Shown here: one piece after another, positions 52,001 through 59,580 of the stretch
Position numbering within the stretch: the first letter of the stretch is position 1
How the letters are laid out: every line of letters starts with the position of its first letter
Source: Stenotrophomonas sp. ESTM1D_MKCIP4_1
GTDB lineage: Bacteria > Pseudomonadota > Gammaproteobacteria > Xanthomonadales > Xanthomonadaceae
NCBI RefSeq assembly: GCF_003086895.1
Contig: NZ_CP026004.1
Location: forward strand, 3,446,731 to 3,510,730
Length of the DNA stretch: 64,000 bases
Direction: 5' to 3'
Made by a program: the position numbers and the translations under genes
Notes under the pieces: generated by a model
The model's database searches: none
Seen by the model: the letters and a program-made list of their open reading frames with translations, nothing else
What the model was told of the DNA's origin: nothing

Positions 52001-53906
52001 TGCCGGTGGCATCTGCCTTGATCTTGGCTTGGTTGGCAGTAGCTTGCGCAGCCGTGGCGCTGCTGTGCGCAGCGTTCGCACGGGATTGCGCTGTATCGAT
52101 GCGATCATGAGTGGCCTGCAACTGCCTGCCGGTCACGGCCTCAGTGCTGGTTGCATTGACTGCACCGTCTGCCAGTCCAACCAGGGTGCGGTTGGTATTC
52201 GACTGGTTGCGAACATCCAGTACGGTGCCTGTATTGCTGCCCCCCAGACGCACGTTGCCATCGCCCCCGGCCTGACTGACCAGACCACCAAGGGCATTGG
52301 CCTTGCCAAGCGCATCATCGGCCGCGACCTTGGCCGCTGCGGCGGCAGTCTGTGCCGTCGTCGCCACCGCACGCACCGAGGCAACATCGACATTCGTGGC
52401 ATTGAGCTGCCTACCCGTCACAGCGTCATGGCTGCTGGCGTTTACCGCACCATCAGCAACATTCACGATGCGCCGTTTGAGGCCACTGTTGCCCACAGAG
52501 ACCTGATTGCTACCGGTCGTCTGCGATTGCAAGCCCAGCGCAACGCTACCGCTGTGCGAGGCGACGGCGCGGTCGCCTAGTGCCAGTGCGCTCTGTGCAG
52601 TGGCCTGCGCGTTGTTACCCAGGGCTGCGGAGAACACCCCGCTCGCCCGGCTCTGCCGACCAATGGCTGTCGCCTGGTTGGCGGTGGCCTGTGCATCCAG
52701 ACCCAGCGCCGTCGCATGGTTGCCGTTGGCGATAGCCTCTGCGCCCATCGCCAGGGCACCCTCGCCCTGCGCACGGGCGTTCTCCTTACCCCCCATTGCA
52801 CCGCCGGCTACCAGCTTCACCAGCGGATCAAGCACCTGGCGTGTGGCGAACAGTTGCTGGCCGTTTACCGCGTCGTTGCTGGTGGCGCTGATCGTCCCAT
52901 TTCGCACACCGTTGAGATAGCGCAGCGCACCGTCCTTGTTGCTGATGGTGACCACATTGCCGGTGTTTGCGGCTCCGATGCGGATCTGGCCATTGGAAGC
53001 GGTCTGGCTGACCAGGCCGTTGACCGTATCCAGCCGCTGGTTGGTGGCATACAGCTGTTGACCGGTGACTGCATCGGTGCTGTCGCTACTCAGACGCGCG
53101 TTCTGGATATTGACAATGCGTCGCTTTGACGTGCTGGTGCCGACGGAAACTGTATTCGCTTCCGTCGCCTGCGAGTTGTGCCCCAGTGCAATCGAACCAA
53201 CCGCTGAGGCCTTCGCGTCGCGGCCCATCGCGATGGCTCCGCTTGCCGTGGTCTCAGCCTGATGACCTAGCGCGATACTGTCGTGGCTCGCCTTGGCGTT
53301 GCCGCCGAGCGCGACCGCGCCGGTCCATCCATCGGTACCCGCTTTGGCATTGCCCCCGATGGCGATGCGGGAGACGCCAGCACCACTTGCGGTGCTGGCG
53401 TTGCTGCCGACTGCGATGGAATTTTCTGTATTGGCATTGGTCCAGTGGCCAATGGCGACGGTACCAATTCCGTTGGAACTGGCATAGGCACCTACCACGG
53501 TGGAGTAACCCTGCTTTGCGGCCGCGCCATAGCCAAACGCCGCGATACGATCCCCCTGCATGCTGACGCGATGGCCGAATCCAATGGAGTAGGAGCCATC
53601 AACAGTGGCTCCGTTTCCCATTGCAAGGAAGTGCCCCGACCTCATCGTGGCGAGAACCTGCTGGAATTCCGAATCGTGCCCCCAGGTCGGCACACAGTTC
53701 AGAAGGACGTCGTATCGGCTGCATTCAATGAAGATTGCGTCGTTCGCCGCAGCAGCCTGCAGCACAGGGCAGGCCGACAGCAGTAGCGCCAGCGTTGCCT
53801 GTCGGCGCAGCGTGGATGCCGGCTTGCCGCGCGGCGAAGCCAGTTCGCTGGTCACCACCCAGCACTGCCGTGCGCTGGACCACAGACGTCGGTAGATCTT
53901 GTTCAT
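49020..53906 (-). CDS. trimeric autotransporter adhesin (YadA/Hia family)
   Basis: The 1628-residue surface adhesin has an extended signal peptide of the ESPR type (MNKIYRRLWSSARQCWVVTS, residues 1-20, then a hydrophobic core ending near 52). Many 14-residue head repeats follow with the SIALG/AxA pattern, and at least five neck (HANS) connectors of the RRIVNV...DAVTGxQL kind. Coiled-coil stalk segments alternate with these. A Pro/Ala-rich linker lies near 1495-1545. The C-terminal YadA anchor (NTYNRLGAGVGYSEGESAMA) ends in Trp. Three chains assemble into one 12-strand barrel. Synonymous base use changes abruptly inside the gene (see findings). AAGGAG precedes the ATG. Confidence 0.94.
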   Translation of the reverse strand: MNKIYRRLWSSARQCWVVTSELASPRGKPASTLRRQATLALLLSACPVLQAAAANDAIFIECSRYDVLLNCVPTWGHDSEFQQVLATMRSGHFLAMGNGATVDGSYSIGFGHRVSMQGDRIAAFGYGAAAKQGYSTVVGAYASSNGIGTVAIGHWTNANTENSIAVGSNASTASGAGVSRIAIGGNAKAGTDGWTGAVALGGNAKASHDSIALGHQAETTASGAIAMGRDAKASAVGSIALGHNSQATEANTVSVGTSTSKRRIVNIQNARLSSDSTDAVTGQQLYATNQRLDTVNGLVSQTASNGQIRIGAANTGNVVTISNKDGALRYLNGVRNGTISATSNDAVNGQQLFATRQVLDPLVKLVAGGAMGGKENARAQGEGALAMGAEAIANGNHATALGLDAQATANQATAIGRQSRASGVFSAALGNNAQATAQSALALGDRAVASHSGSVALGLQSQTTGSNQVSVGNSGLKRRIVNVADGAVNASSHDAVTGRQLNATNVDVASVRAVATTAQTAAAAAKVAADDALGKANALGGLVSQAGGDGNVRLGGSNTGTVLDVRNQSNTNRTLVGLADGAVNATSTEAVTGRQLQATHDRIDTAQSRANAAHSSATAAQATANQAKIKADATGNALATAGAIEDRNRATATGNLAMALGQAAKADGVAAFAMGNSANATGDNAMSLGSASSATAKAAVALGGNAKARHENSVALGERSETSGANEVSVGNAATDLKRRIVNVDEAGLTDSSNDAVTGKQLFATNEKVQANAGVLAGHTRDLAAQSGHIADNRRDLDALRSEFEDFDPDLDHVVKISADGSVDIAGGKLRGVAAGDISSATSTDAVNGGQLFATNERIGSIERLNQFLSIGAGGDQDASIAGQISVAIGDSALASPKGEGAVSVGAYSAALGDNSVAIGRAASVRENADSAFALGTQSLIEASGGLALGARSRVSTGAFGSVALGNFSVADEPGTVSVGHSTLQRRITNVSDGKSLTDASTISQLGAAVRALGGDAKVDANGNIIAPNYNVQGGTQNNVGDALAALDSAVVTADSRVDSLEGKLRSAFLDGPSVRADGLNQLALAGAHGSVLTNLADGRIAAGSRDAVTGSQLFEAKQEIDRNRSDLDDLRGERDELLSHGMMAAGQGNVIDYGGARLTGVADGVISADSRDVVNGRQLFASNQRIAGLESGKRFIAISSDDESVNAKAGGFSTAIGDGARAGGVTAEGATAVGFYATALAGNSIALGSSSYVLPDAEYGFALGATSEVHSRHGLALGTRALVLEGADGSAALGSGSIAREMGVISVGSDNTRRRIVNVANGRNATDVATVGQLRGALATVGGDIDANGNIINPSFNVQGGQQSTLTDALSTLDSAVVTSSNRVDRVESQLNAVFQDTPTVRNDGLNQLTFAGANGMVLSNVANGAIAAGSRDAVNGGQLHSMQQQLNGRMDGLEHRIDGQPQSRTLATVAGDEPSAPTPPANAGDKALADTGNAPKSSPQPQADAPKPEAPTPQVDTAELEKMLARANEYSDGISREVDARLDKMDKRFNRMAAMTSAQSAMAMNTAGLNTYNRLGAGVGYSEGESAMAVGYQRVLNDKGSATFSLNGAFTNSGERSMGVGVGIGW

Positions 53907-53939
53907 TGCAATACTCCTTAACAGGAAAGACAAAGAGAG

Positions 53940-53964
53940 CCCGCCGCCGCGTTCGCACGGCGGG
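53940..53964 (-). terminator. hairpin between chaperone and adhesin genes
   Basis: CCCGCCG pairs with CGGCGGG around an 11-nt loop, with CTCTCTTTGTC following on the minus strand. It may terminate or attenuate fimbrial transcription before the adhesin gene. Confidence 0.55.
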
Positions 53965-53970
53965 AGCGCA

Positions 53971-54666
53971 TCAGGGGGAGAGGGTCTGCACGTGTTCGCG
54001 ATAGCCATCGCGGGTGAGCCGGTAGCGCAGTTGCACCGTGTGGCCCGCCTGTACGGTGAAAGGCAGTTGCAGCGAGCTGCCGGGATAGAGACTTCTGGAG
54101 ACTTCGTGCGCGGTGCAGCGGCTGCCCATGCAATCAGCGATGCTGGTAACGCCCAGGCGTAACGTGCCATCGTTGTGCAGGGTGTTGCCCTGTACCCGGG
54201 GCTGCACGGTACCTTCGGGCGGCAGCACGTTTACCAGTGCGCCCCAGACCAGGCTGACGCCTACGTTGGCGGACGCTGCTTCAGCGGTGCCGCCGCGATC
54301 TTCTTCGGGGCCGGCCACACCTTCGAAGTACACCCGGTAGGCGGTCTCCCGTTCCACCGGCTGCAGCGGGATGACCCGGATGAGGCGGTTGCCGCCACCG
54401 GACAGCGCGAACTTGCCGGGGGTGACGGCGATAGCTGCCTCATCCGGTTGGACGTCTACTTCGGTTTCGTCTGCGCCGGCAGGATCGTCGATGCGCCGCA
54501 GCGAGGCCTGGATGTACTGCGGTTGCGTCGACTGCGAGTACACGCGGATCTGCGTGCCGCGCTTGGCATCCACCGAGGTGCGCATGGGATGCACGGTCAG
54601 GTTGGCCTGTGCGGGCAGCGCAAGCAGCAGGCAGAACGGAAGCAGATAGAGAGAGTGTCGTTTCAT
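53971..54666 (-). CDS. periplasmic fimbrial chaperone (PapD-like, CS1/CblB type)
   Basis: The 231-residue product has a signal peptide (about 1-21, ending PAQA) and an immunoglobulin-like chaperone fold. The N-terminal strand NLTVHPMRTSVDAKRGTQIR, the donor-strand region LSGGGNRLIRVIPLQPV and the late RYRLTRDGY match the alternative chaperones of CS1/cable pili (CooB/CblB) more than PapD itself. It keeps pilin subunits folded and delivers them to the usher. It is the last of four fimbrial genes, 18 bases after the tip gene. Confidence 0.85.
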   Translation of the reverse strand: MKRHSLYLLPFCLLLALPAQANLTVHPMRTSVDAKRGTQIRVYSQSTQPQYIQASLRRIDDPAGADETEVDVQPDEAAIAVTPGKFALSGGGNRLIRVIPLQPVERETAYRVYFEGVAGPEEDRGGTAEAASANVGVSLVWGALVNVLPPEGTVQPRVQGNTLHNDGTLRLGVTSIADCMGSRCTAHEVSRSLYPGSSLQLPFTVQAGHTVQLRYRLTRDGYREHVQTLSP

Positions 54667-54684
54667 GGAAGTTCCTGCTGGGGA

Positions 54685-55827
54685 TCAGGGCACGCCCGTG
54701 GGCACGCGCAGCTCGACCTTGAGATCGCCGCGGTAATAGCCGGGTTGCTTTTCGGCGATGGGAACGCGCGGCATATTCAGCCGCAGCGGTGTATGCACGC
54801 AGAACACGGGCTGGCTCATGCCGGGCAGCAGCACCAGTTTCAGCTTGGCGCTGTCGATGCCGGTGAGCTGCTCTTCGATGCCATTGCGCATGGGGATGAG
54901 CGCGCCGCTGTGATCAAGGGTGACGGTGTAATCCAGGCGCTCGCTGTCGCCACTGCCGCCGCTGTCACGGTGCCATGCACTGAAGCCCAATGGCCCCGGC
55001 GCACGCGCACCCGAATCGCGCACGGTGACGCCGAGGTAAGCTGCCTGCGAGCCGAGTCCGTCGTACAGACACATGTCGACCGTGGTGCCTCCGCCAACCG
55101 TCTGCGCGATGGGGTCGTAGCGCAGGTTCATGCCAACGTGGGGGGCGATCTCGTCGAACTGTGGGAAGTAGATGGCTACTGCATCACGATCAGTTATCGC
55201 AAGCTCAAGCCGAAAATCATTCTTCAGTAGCAACTGACTCGGGGGCTTGCGAAGATCGATCGAAAGCGTGGCAACCCAATGCCCGGCCACCAGCTTTTCA
55301 AGCTCTCTTTGTTGAATACGTAGGCCAAGAGCAGTCCCGGCGGGATCCCTAAAGTTGCACTCGGCCGTCTGGGAAGACCAGAGGTAGTGGGCCGTCTGGT
55401 CCCAATAGTCTGAAAAGCACGCCGCAGTCGGTTGAATCCGTAGTAGTTCACCTTCAACATCCACATCGATCCGCATTCCGCTACGCTTTTCGCGGAATTG
55501 CAAAGCAATAGTGCTCGCCCTGTTTGCAGCGGGGTCCATCGTGTCGGAGGTGGGGCATCGTCCTTGCTGCGTATCCGCACTGGAGACGCACGTGTAGAAC
55601 AGCTTTCCGTAGCCATCCAGCCCTGTTCGATCATTAGCAATCACTGTCTTTTGAGGTACCAACTCAATCATGCTGGGGACGGCTGACCGATCCCAAGACA
55701 GGTTGAAGTCTTGGCCTACATCTACGGGCGCCTGGTCCGGCGGCCGCTGCGCGAGCGCCCGCGGCGCCATCACCACCAACGCCGTGCTCAACATCACCCA
55801 CATCAATCCACGCAGCGCGCGCTTCAT
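54685..55827 (-). CDS. fimbrial tip adhesin (CooD/CblD-like minor pilin)
   Basis: The 380-residue product has a signal peptide (about 1-26) and a two-domain layout expected of a tip adhesin: an N-terminal binding domain (about 27-225, with several cysteines) and a C-terminal pilin domain (about 230-380) ending in the CS1-type tail KQPGYYRGDLKVELRVPTG. The C-terminal half resembles CooD/CblD minor pilins. The coding sequence for the N-terminal half (about 55150-55720) is visibly less GC-rich than its surroundings, consistent with an exchanged binding domain. The ATG overlaps the usher stop. Confidence 0.82.
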   Translation of the reverse strand: MKRALRGLMWVMLSTALVVMAPRALAQRPPDQAPVDVGQDFNLSWDRSAVPSMIELVPQKTVIANDRTGLDGYGKLFYTCVSSADTQQGRCPTSDTMDPAANRASTIALQFREKRSGMRIDVDVEGELLRIQPTAACFSDYWDQTAHYLWSSQTAECNFRDPAGTALGLRIQQRELEKLVAGHWVATLSIDLRKPPSQLLLKNDFRLELAITDRDAVAIYFPQFDEIAPHVGMNLRYDPIAQTVGGGTTVDMCLYDGLGSQAAYLGVTVRDSGARAPGPLGFSAWHRDSGGSGDSERLDYTVTLDHSGALIPMRNGIEEQLTGIDSAKLKLVLLPGMSQPVFCVHTPLRLNMPRVPIAEKQPGYYRGDLKVELRVPTGVP

Positions 55828-58544
55828 GGCGTACCTCCTGCCGCAGCGGTCTGCTGCGTGCCTGCAATCAACGCCTGTTCCTGCAGCAGCCGGGTTACCC
55901 GTGCCTGCTGGCGGATGTCAGCCGGCAGCTGCGCCACGGCCAGCGGCTCGCACTGCACCGCGCCCACCAGCATCACCACGCTGCGGCGTTCGCGCACCTG
56001 CAGCGGGCACTGCAGCAGGCGGTCGTCCTGCAGCAGGTACAGGGTGCGTTCGCGGCGCGGGAAATCGGCCACGAAGCCGCCGTTGCTGCCGGTACCGGGC
56101 ACGGGGGCATTGAGAATGCGGGCGCCGCCCAGCGGCACGCCGGCCACGTCGCGGGCATTGCCGATGAAGGTGTAGGTCACTTCAATCGGCACGGCCATGC
56201 GCATCAGGCGGCCGGGTGCGAGGAACAGCGGACGCGCGCCGCCCACACCGGTCACGCGGATGGCGGCATCACTGTTCAGTGCGCTGGCGTCCTGCACTTC
56301 GGCCTGATGCTGCTGGTAGGCCGGCAATGGCAGCAGGCGGCGCTCGCCCAGCGCCAGGCGCTGGCGGCGTTGTCCGCCCACCTGCAGTTCGGCGGCCACG
56401 CCGGTCAGCTCCAGATCGTCGGTGCCATCCACCTGCACGGCCAGGCCGGCCTCGGCACCCAGGCCGCCGCCCCAGTACAGGCCGCGGCGGCCCAGTGCCA
56501 GCCCGGAACTGTGCGTGGCGCTGTAGGTCAGCTCACTGCCGCCGCGCTGCCGGAAGGTCGCGACGCTGGCGCCGGTGTGGCCGTACTTGTTCTGGGTCTG
56601 CCCGCCCAGCGATGCGCTGTAGCGATCACTGTTGTTGCCGCGCAGTTCAAAGGTGGCATCGCGGTACTGCGCATCCACTTCCTGGCGCACGGTCTGCGCC
56701 GCGCTGTAGTTCACGTCCGGGCGCGCGTGCTGCGGCTGGCGCACATCCATGGCGTAGCGCCGCTGCGAGTTGCCAATGTCACGGCGCTGCAGGCGGGTCA
56801 GGCTGAGGTTGATGAAGATGCCGCGGTCGTGGCTGTCGCGCAGGCTGCTCTGCGTGCCCTGCTGCCAGACGCCCACGCGGGTGGATACGCTGAATTCCTG
56901 CCAGCGCTGCACGCGGCTGTAGCTGGCCTGCCAGGTGCGGGTGAGGTTGGGTTCGCGGCTGTAGCGCGGTTCCCACGGCAGCAGCGGGTCGAGCGCGGCC
57001 ATCGGGTCGTCGGGATCGTTGTTGAGCACGGTGCCGCGGCTCCAGGTCTGTCGGCGGGTGAAGGCCAGATAGGCGCTGCCACCGGCCACCGGCAGCGACA
57101 TCGAGGCACTGAGCGAATCAGCGCAGGCCAGGCGGTCGCGGGTATCGTTTTCAAACTGGCAGGCACGCCCGCGCAGGCGCTGCTGGTAGACGTTCCAGGA
57201 CGCCTTGCGGCGGTAGGACAGCTGGTGCTGCTGGCCGCTGCTGCCATCGCTGCCGCGCATGCCGCTGAAGCTGGCGCGCACATCCTGGGTCTTGAACATG
57301 TGGCGCAGGTCAACGCGCAGCTCGCCGTAGCTGAAGCCGCCCAGGTCGGCCACGCCGGCGGTCACGGCCGCATCGCGCCCCATCGGCACGCGCAGGCCGG
57401 CCATCGCCGCCATCTCGCCATCGAAGCGGTCGCTGCGGCGCTCGTTGCGGCGGCCACCCTGCAGGAACCACTGCACGCTGCTGTTGGCCCAGTCGCCACC
57501 CTTGTCGAAGGGCGCGTCTTCGCTACGCACCAGCACGCCGTCTTCGTAGATGCGCAGGGTGACGGTGTAGCTGCCGAACGGGAAACGCCGCGTGTCCAGA
57601 TCGTTGATGCCGGCCTGCAGGTAGAAGCTCTGCAGCAGGCGCTCGCCATCGAAGGCATCCACGCGCGCGTCCCGGGCCAGCAGCACGGTCAGCGGCGTGG
57701 TCTGTATGGCCGCTTCGGTATCCACATAGGCCTGGGTGGTGCCGATGCGCAGGCCGGCGAAGCGGTCCATCGGCAGCATGCTGAAACTGAAGGTGCCGCC
57801 CTGCGGGCTGGACAGGTTGCGGCGGTCCATGCGCCCGGCCTGCAGGTAGTGCTGCGGGCCGAGGTCATGGCGGTAATAGGCGTTGTCGAACTGGAAATCG
57901 TGGCGCCGACGGCCACCGCGGTACTGCTGGCTGTTGAAGTTCCAATCCACTGCCACGTGGCCGCGCTGGAACAGGCCGAGTGCACCGGCGCCCTGCGCGG
58001 TCAGCGCCTGGTAGCCACGGCCGCCGCTGAGGTTGAGTGTCTGCTGATGCAGGAACGCGTTTTCGGCATTGCTGCTGATCTGGTGGAAACGGCTTGCCGC
58101 AGGCTCGGCCGTGATCCACTGCTTGGCCACGAACAGGCGCACCGCGCCCTCGCCTTCGTCGTACAGCGCGCGCACAGCGTGGGGATCTTCCGGCGGATCG
58201 AGGTAGCCGCAGCCAGCCTCGGCGCCACCAAAGCGGCAGGCCAGATGGCTGTTGCGCGGCAGTGGCTGCGACAGTGCAGGCAGCAGTGCGGCCTGTGCTT
58301 CAGGCGACAGATCGAGCGCCTGCAGCACGCGCGCGGGGTCTTCCAGCTGCACGTGTTCCAGAGTAACGCGTACCGGCGACAGCCCGGCACTGCGGCCGAA
58401 CAGGCGGATGTCGAGTTGTTCGACCTGGCCATCGACCAGATCCTCGAAACCGACGGGAACGCCGCGTGCCGCGACCAGCGGCGTGGCCAACGACAAGGCG
58501 AGCGCGACCGCCAGCCGGGTGACGGCGGGGGCGGAAGCTTTCAT
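55824..58544 (-). CDS. fimbrial outer-membrane usher (CooC/CblC-like)
   Basis: The 906-residue usher belongs to the CS1/alpha-fimbrial class. After a signal peptide (about 1-26) come an N-terminal chaperone-binding region with CRFGGAEAGCGYLDPPEDPH, a long beta-barrel with many aromatic-ended strands (about 150-650) and C-terminal domains with YTFIGNARDVAGVPLGGARI typical of CS1-pilus ushers. It exports and polymerises subunits. It follows the major pilin gene by 64 bases, with a strong hairpin between, and overlaps the tip gene (ATGA). Confidence 0.9.
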   Translation of the reverse strand: MKASAPAVTRLAVALALSLATPLVAARGVPVGFEDLVDGQVEQLDIRLFGRSAGLSPVRVTLEHVQLEDPARVLQALDLSPEAQAALLPALSQPLPRNSHLACRFGGAEAGCGYLDPPEDPHAVRALYDEGEGAVRLFVAKQWITAEPAASRFHQISSNAENAFLHQQTLNLSGGRGYQALTAQGAGALGLFQRGHVAVDWNFNSQQYRGGRRRHDFQFDNAYYRHDLGPQHYLQAGRMDRRNLSSPQGGTFSFSMLPMDRFAGLRIGTTQAYVDTEAAIQTTPLTVLLARDARVDAFDGERLLQSFYLQAGINDLDTRRFPFGSYTVTLRIYEDGVLVRSEDAPFDKGGDWANSSVQWFLQGGRRNERRSDRFDGEMAAMAGLRVPMGRDAAVTAGVADLGGFSYGELRVDLRHMFKTQDVRASFSGMRGSDGSSGQQHQLSYRRKASWNVYQQRLRGRACQFENDTRDRLACADSLSASMSLPVAGGSAYLAFTRRQTWSRGTVLNNDPDDPMAALDPLLPWEPRYSREPNLTRTWQASYSRVQRWQEFSVSTRVGVWQQGTQSSLRDSHDRGIFINLSLTRLQRRDIGNSQRRYAMDVRQPQHARPDVNYSAAQTVRQEVDAQYRDATFELRGNNSDRYSASLGGQTQNKYGHTGASVATFRQRGGSELTYSATHSSGLALGRRGLYWGGGLGAEAGLAVQVDGTDDLELTGVAAELQVGGQRRQRLALGERRLLPLPAYQQHQAEVQDASALNSDAAIRVTGVGGARPLFLAPGRLMRMAVPIEVTYTFIGNARDVAGVPLGGARILNAPVPGTGSNGGFVADFPRRERTLYLLQDDRLLQCPLQVRERRSVVMLVGAVQCEPLAVAQLPADIRQQARVTRLLQEQALIAGTQQTAAAGGTP

Positions 58545-58563
58545 GGGAGGGGTGCCTGGAGCG

Positions 58564-58586
58564 GCCGGCCCGGTGGTCGGGCCGGC
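58564..58586 (-). terminator. pilin-usher intercistronic hairpin
   Basis: GCCGGCCCG-GTGGT-CGGGCCGGC, a perfect 9-bp stem 22 bases after the pilin stop, with no T-run. It probably stabilises the pilin mRNA or attenuates read-through so that pilin is made in excess. Confidence 0.6.
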
Positions 58587-58608
58587 GCGGGGTTTGACGC
58601 TGAGGGGG

Positions 58609-59109
58609 TTAGGGAGCCTGCAGCATCACTACCCGCACGATGCCGTTGTACTTACCGGCATCTGCAATTGCGGTGCTGTTGCCTTGGGCAATTCGCAGAT
58701 CCATCGGGATGGATCTGCCCGGCAGTGCGCCATCGAAGATCGCGCTTGCGTCGTAAGTACGCGCCGTGGTGGTCAGCGCTTGACCATTCAGCGACACTGC
58801 CAGCGGGATCGGGGTACCACCACCGGTATCACGCTGCAGAGTAGGGTCGAAGCCCAGGCGGACTTCGATGTCCTTGTCCGTGTCGTTGCTATGGATGCGC
58901 ACCGGCACGCTCCACGGAATCAGAAGACCTGTTGCGGCGTCGTGGGACAGCTTCACGGAGTCATCCAGCGCGGTACCGTCGGCTTTCATGAGCGACAGCG
59001 TCGGGTCAACGTCAGCCCAGACGGAGATATCGACTTCCGCGGCATGCGCGGACAGCGAAGCGGTGGCCAGCGCTGCAACCAGCGCGGCCTTCTTCAGAAG
59101 GGTATTCAT
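58609..59109 (-). CDS. major fimbrial subunit, CS1/cable (CblA/CooA) type
   Basis: The 166-residue pilin has a signal peptide cleaved after LSAHA (about residue 23). The mature part of about 143 residues starts AEVDISVWADVDPTLSLMKA, matches the N-terminal strand of CS1-family alpha pilins (CooA, CblA) and ends with the strand NGIVRVVMLQ. It lacks the cysteine pair of type 1 pilins, as expected for this class. First gene of the four-gene operon pilin-usher-tip-chaperone. Confidence 0.9.
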   Translation of the reverse strand: MNTLLKKAALVAALATASLSAHAAEVDISVWADVDPTLSLMKADGTALDDSVKLSHDAATGLLIPWSVPVRIHSNDTDKDIEVRLGFDPTLQRDTGGGTPIPLAVSLNGQALTTTARTYDASAIFDGALPGRSIPMDLRIAQGNSTAIADAGKYNGIVRVVMLQAP

Positions 59110-59366
59110 CGGTGTTGTCTCTCTCGGACAATGAAAAGAAAAAGGCTCCCCTCCCGGAGGAAGGAGGGTGGGAGGGGAGCATCACCACGCCCGCAGTGGA
59201 TGGGGAGGTGACGGGGAGAATGGTAGGAAGCCCTACCCCCCGTTGACCATTCAACGATTCCTAAATATCTGGTTGTTACGGAATTTTGGGGATGACGGTC
59301 AAGAATTGAGAGAGATACAACTTTTCGGTGTCTGTTTTGCAACTAACCTCATTGCACGCAGCATCA
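59110..59366. promoter_or_regulatory. AT-rich upstream region of the fimbrial operon
   Basis: This region is much poorer in GC than its neighbours. On the minus strand TTGACC (59302-59297) and TAACAA (59278-59273) are 18 bases apart and form a candidate promoter about 165 bases before the pilin ATG. A perfect dyad CGTTGA-CCAT-TCAACG (59241-59256) and GGTAGG-AAG-CCCTACC (59222-59238) lie in the predicted leader. No gene is seen. Confidence 0.45.
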
Positions 59367-59423
59367 GCAGATCCACGCCACGCGTGGAGGGGGCGGAAGC
59401 CGCCGGGCATGGCCCGGCGCTAC
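59367..59423. repeat. pair of SMAG-like elements
   Basis: A degenerate member with GCAG in place of GTAG (59367-59388, ATCCACGC-CAC-GCGTGGA) and a CGCCGGGC-type member ending CTAC (59401-59423). They lie between the fimbrial promoter region and the convergent end of the small-peptide transcript. Confidence 0.75.
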
Positions 59424-59431
59424 CTGGAACG

Positions 59432-59458
59432 CATCAGGCCGCCTTCGGCGGCCTGATG
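59432..59458 (-). terminator. strong hairpin after the 23-residue ORF
   Basis: CATCAGGCCGCC-TTC-GGCGGCCTGATG, a perfect 12-bp stem 23 bases beyond the stop codon of the small ORF. No T-run follows on either strand. Confidence 0.65.
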
Positions 59459-59481
59459 CTGGCTCATTCAACAGCGCTTCT

Positions 59482-59553
59482 TCAGAAGAAAATCGCGTAA
59501 AGGATCAACAACGGAATCGGCACGCCCAACAGCCAGAGCAGAATCATTTTCAT
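59482..59553 (-). CDS. 23-residue hydrophobic membrane peptide
   Basis: MKMILLWLLGVPIPLLILYA followed by IFF and TGA. AAGGAG lies nine bases before the ATG, an excellent ribosome-binding site. The peptide is one short membrane helix with a Pro-Ile-Pro kink. It follows the unknown membrane protein gene (59581-60660) by 27 bases on the same strand and precedes a strong hairpin, so it is probably the second gene of a two-gene transcript. Function unknown. It could modulate or join the upstream membrane protein. Confidence 0.68.
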   Translation of the reverse strand: MKMILLWLLGVPIPLLILYAIFF

Positions 59554-59580
59554 GGCAGGTCTCCTTGCATGGAATGCGGG

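Noticed and set aside
49020..54170. Adhesin start at 54170 giving a longer frame
   Set aside because: The added residues are antisense to the chaperone gene. The ATG at 53906 begins a typical extended signal peptide and has AAGGAG upstream.
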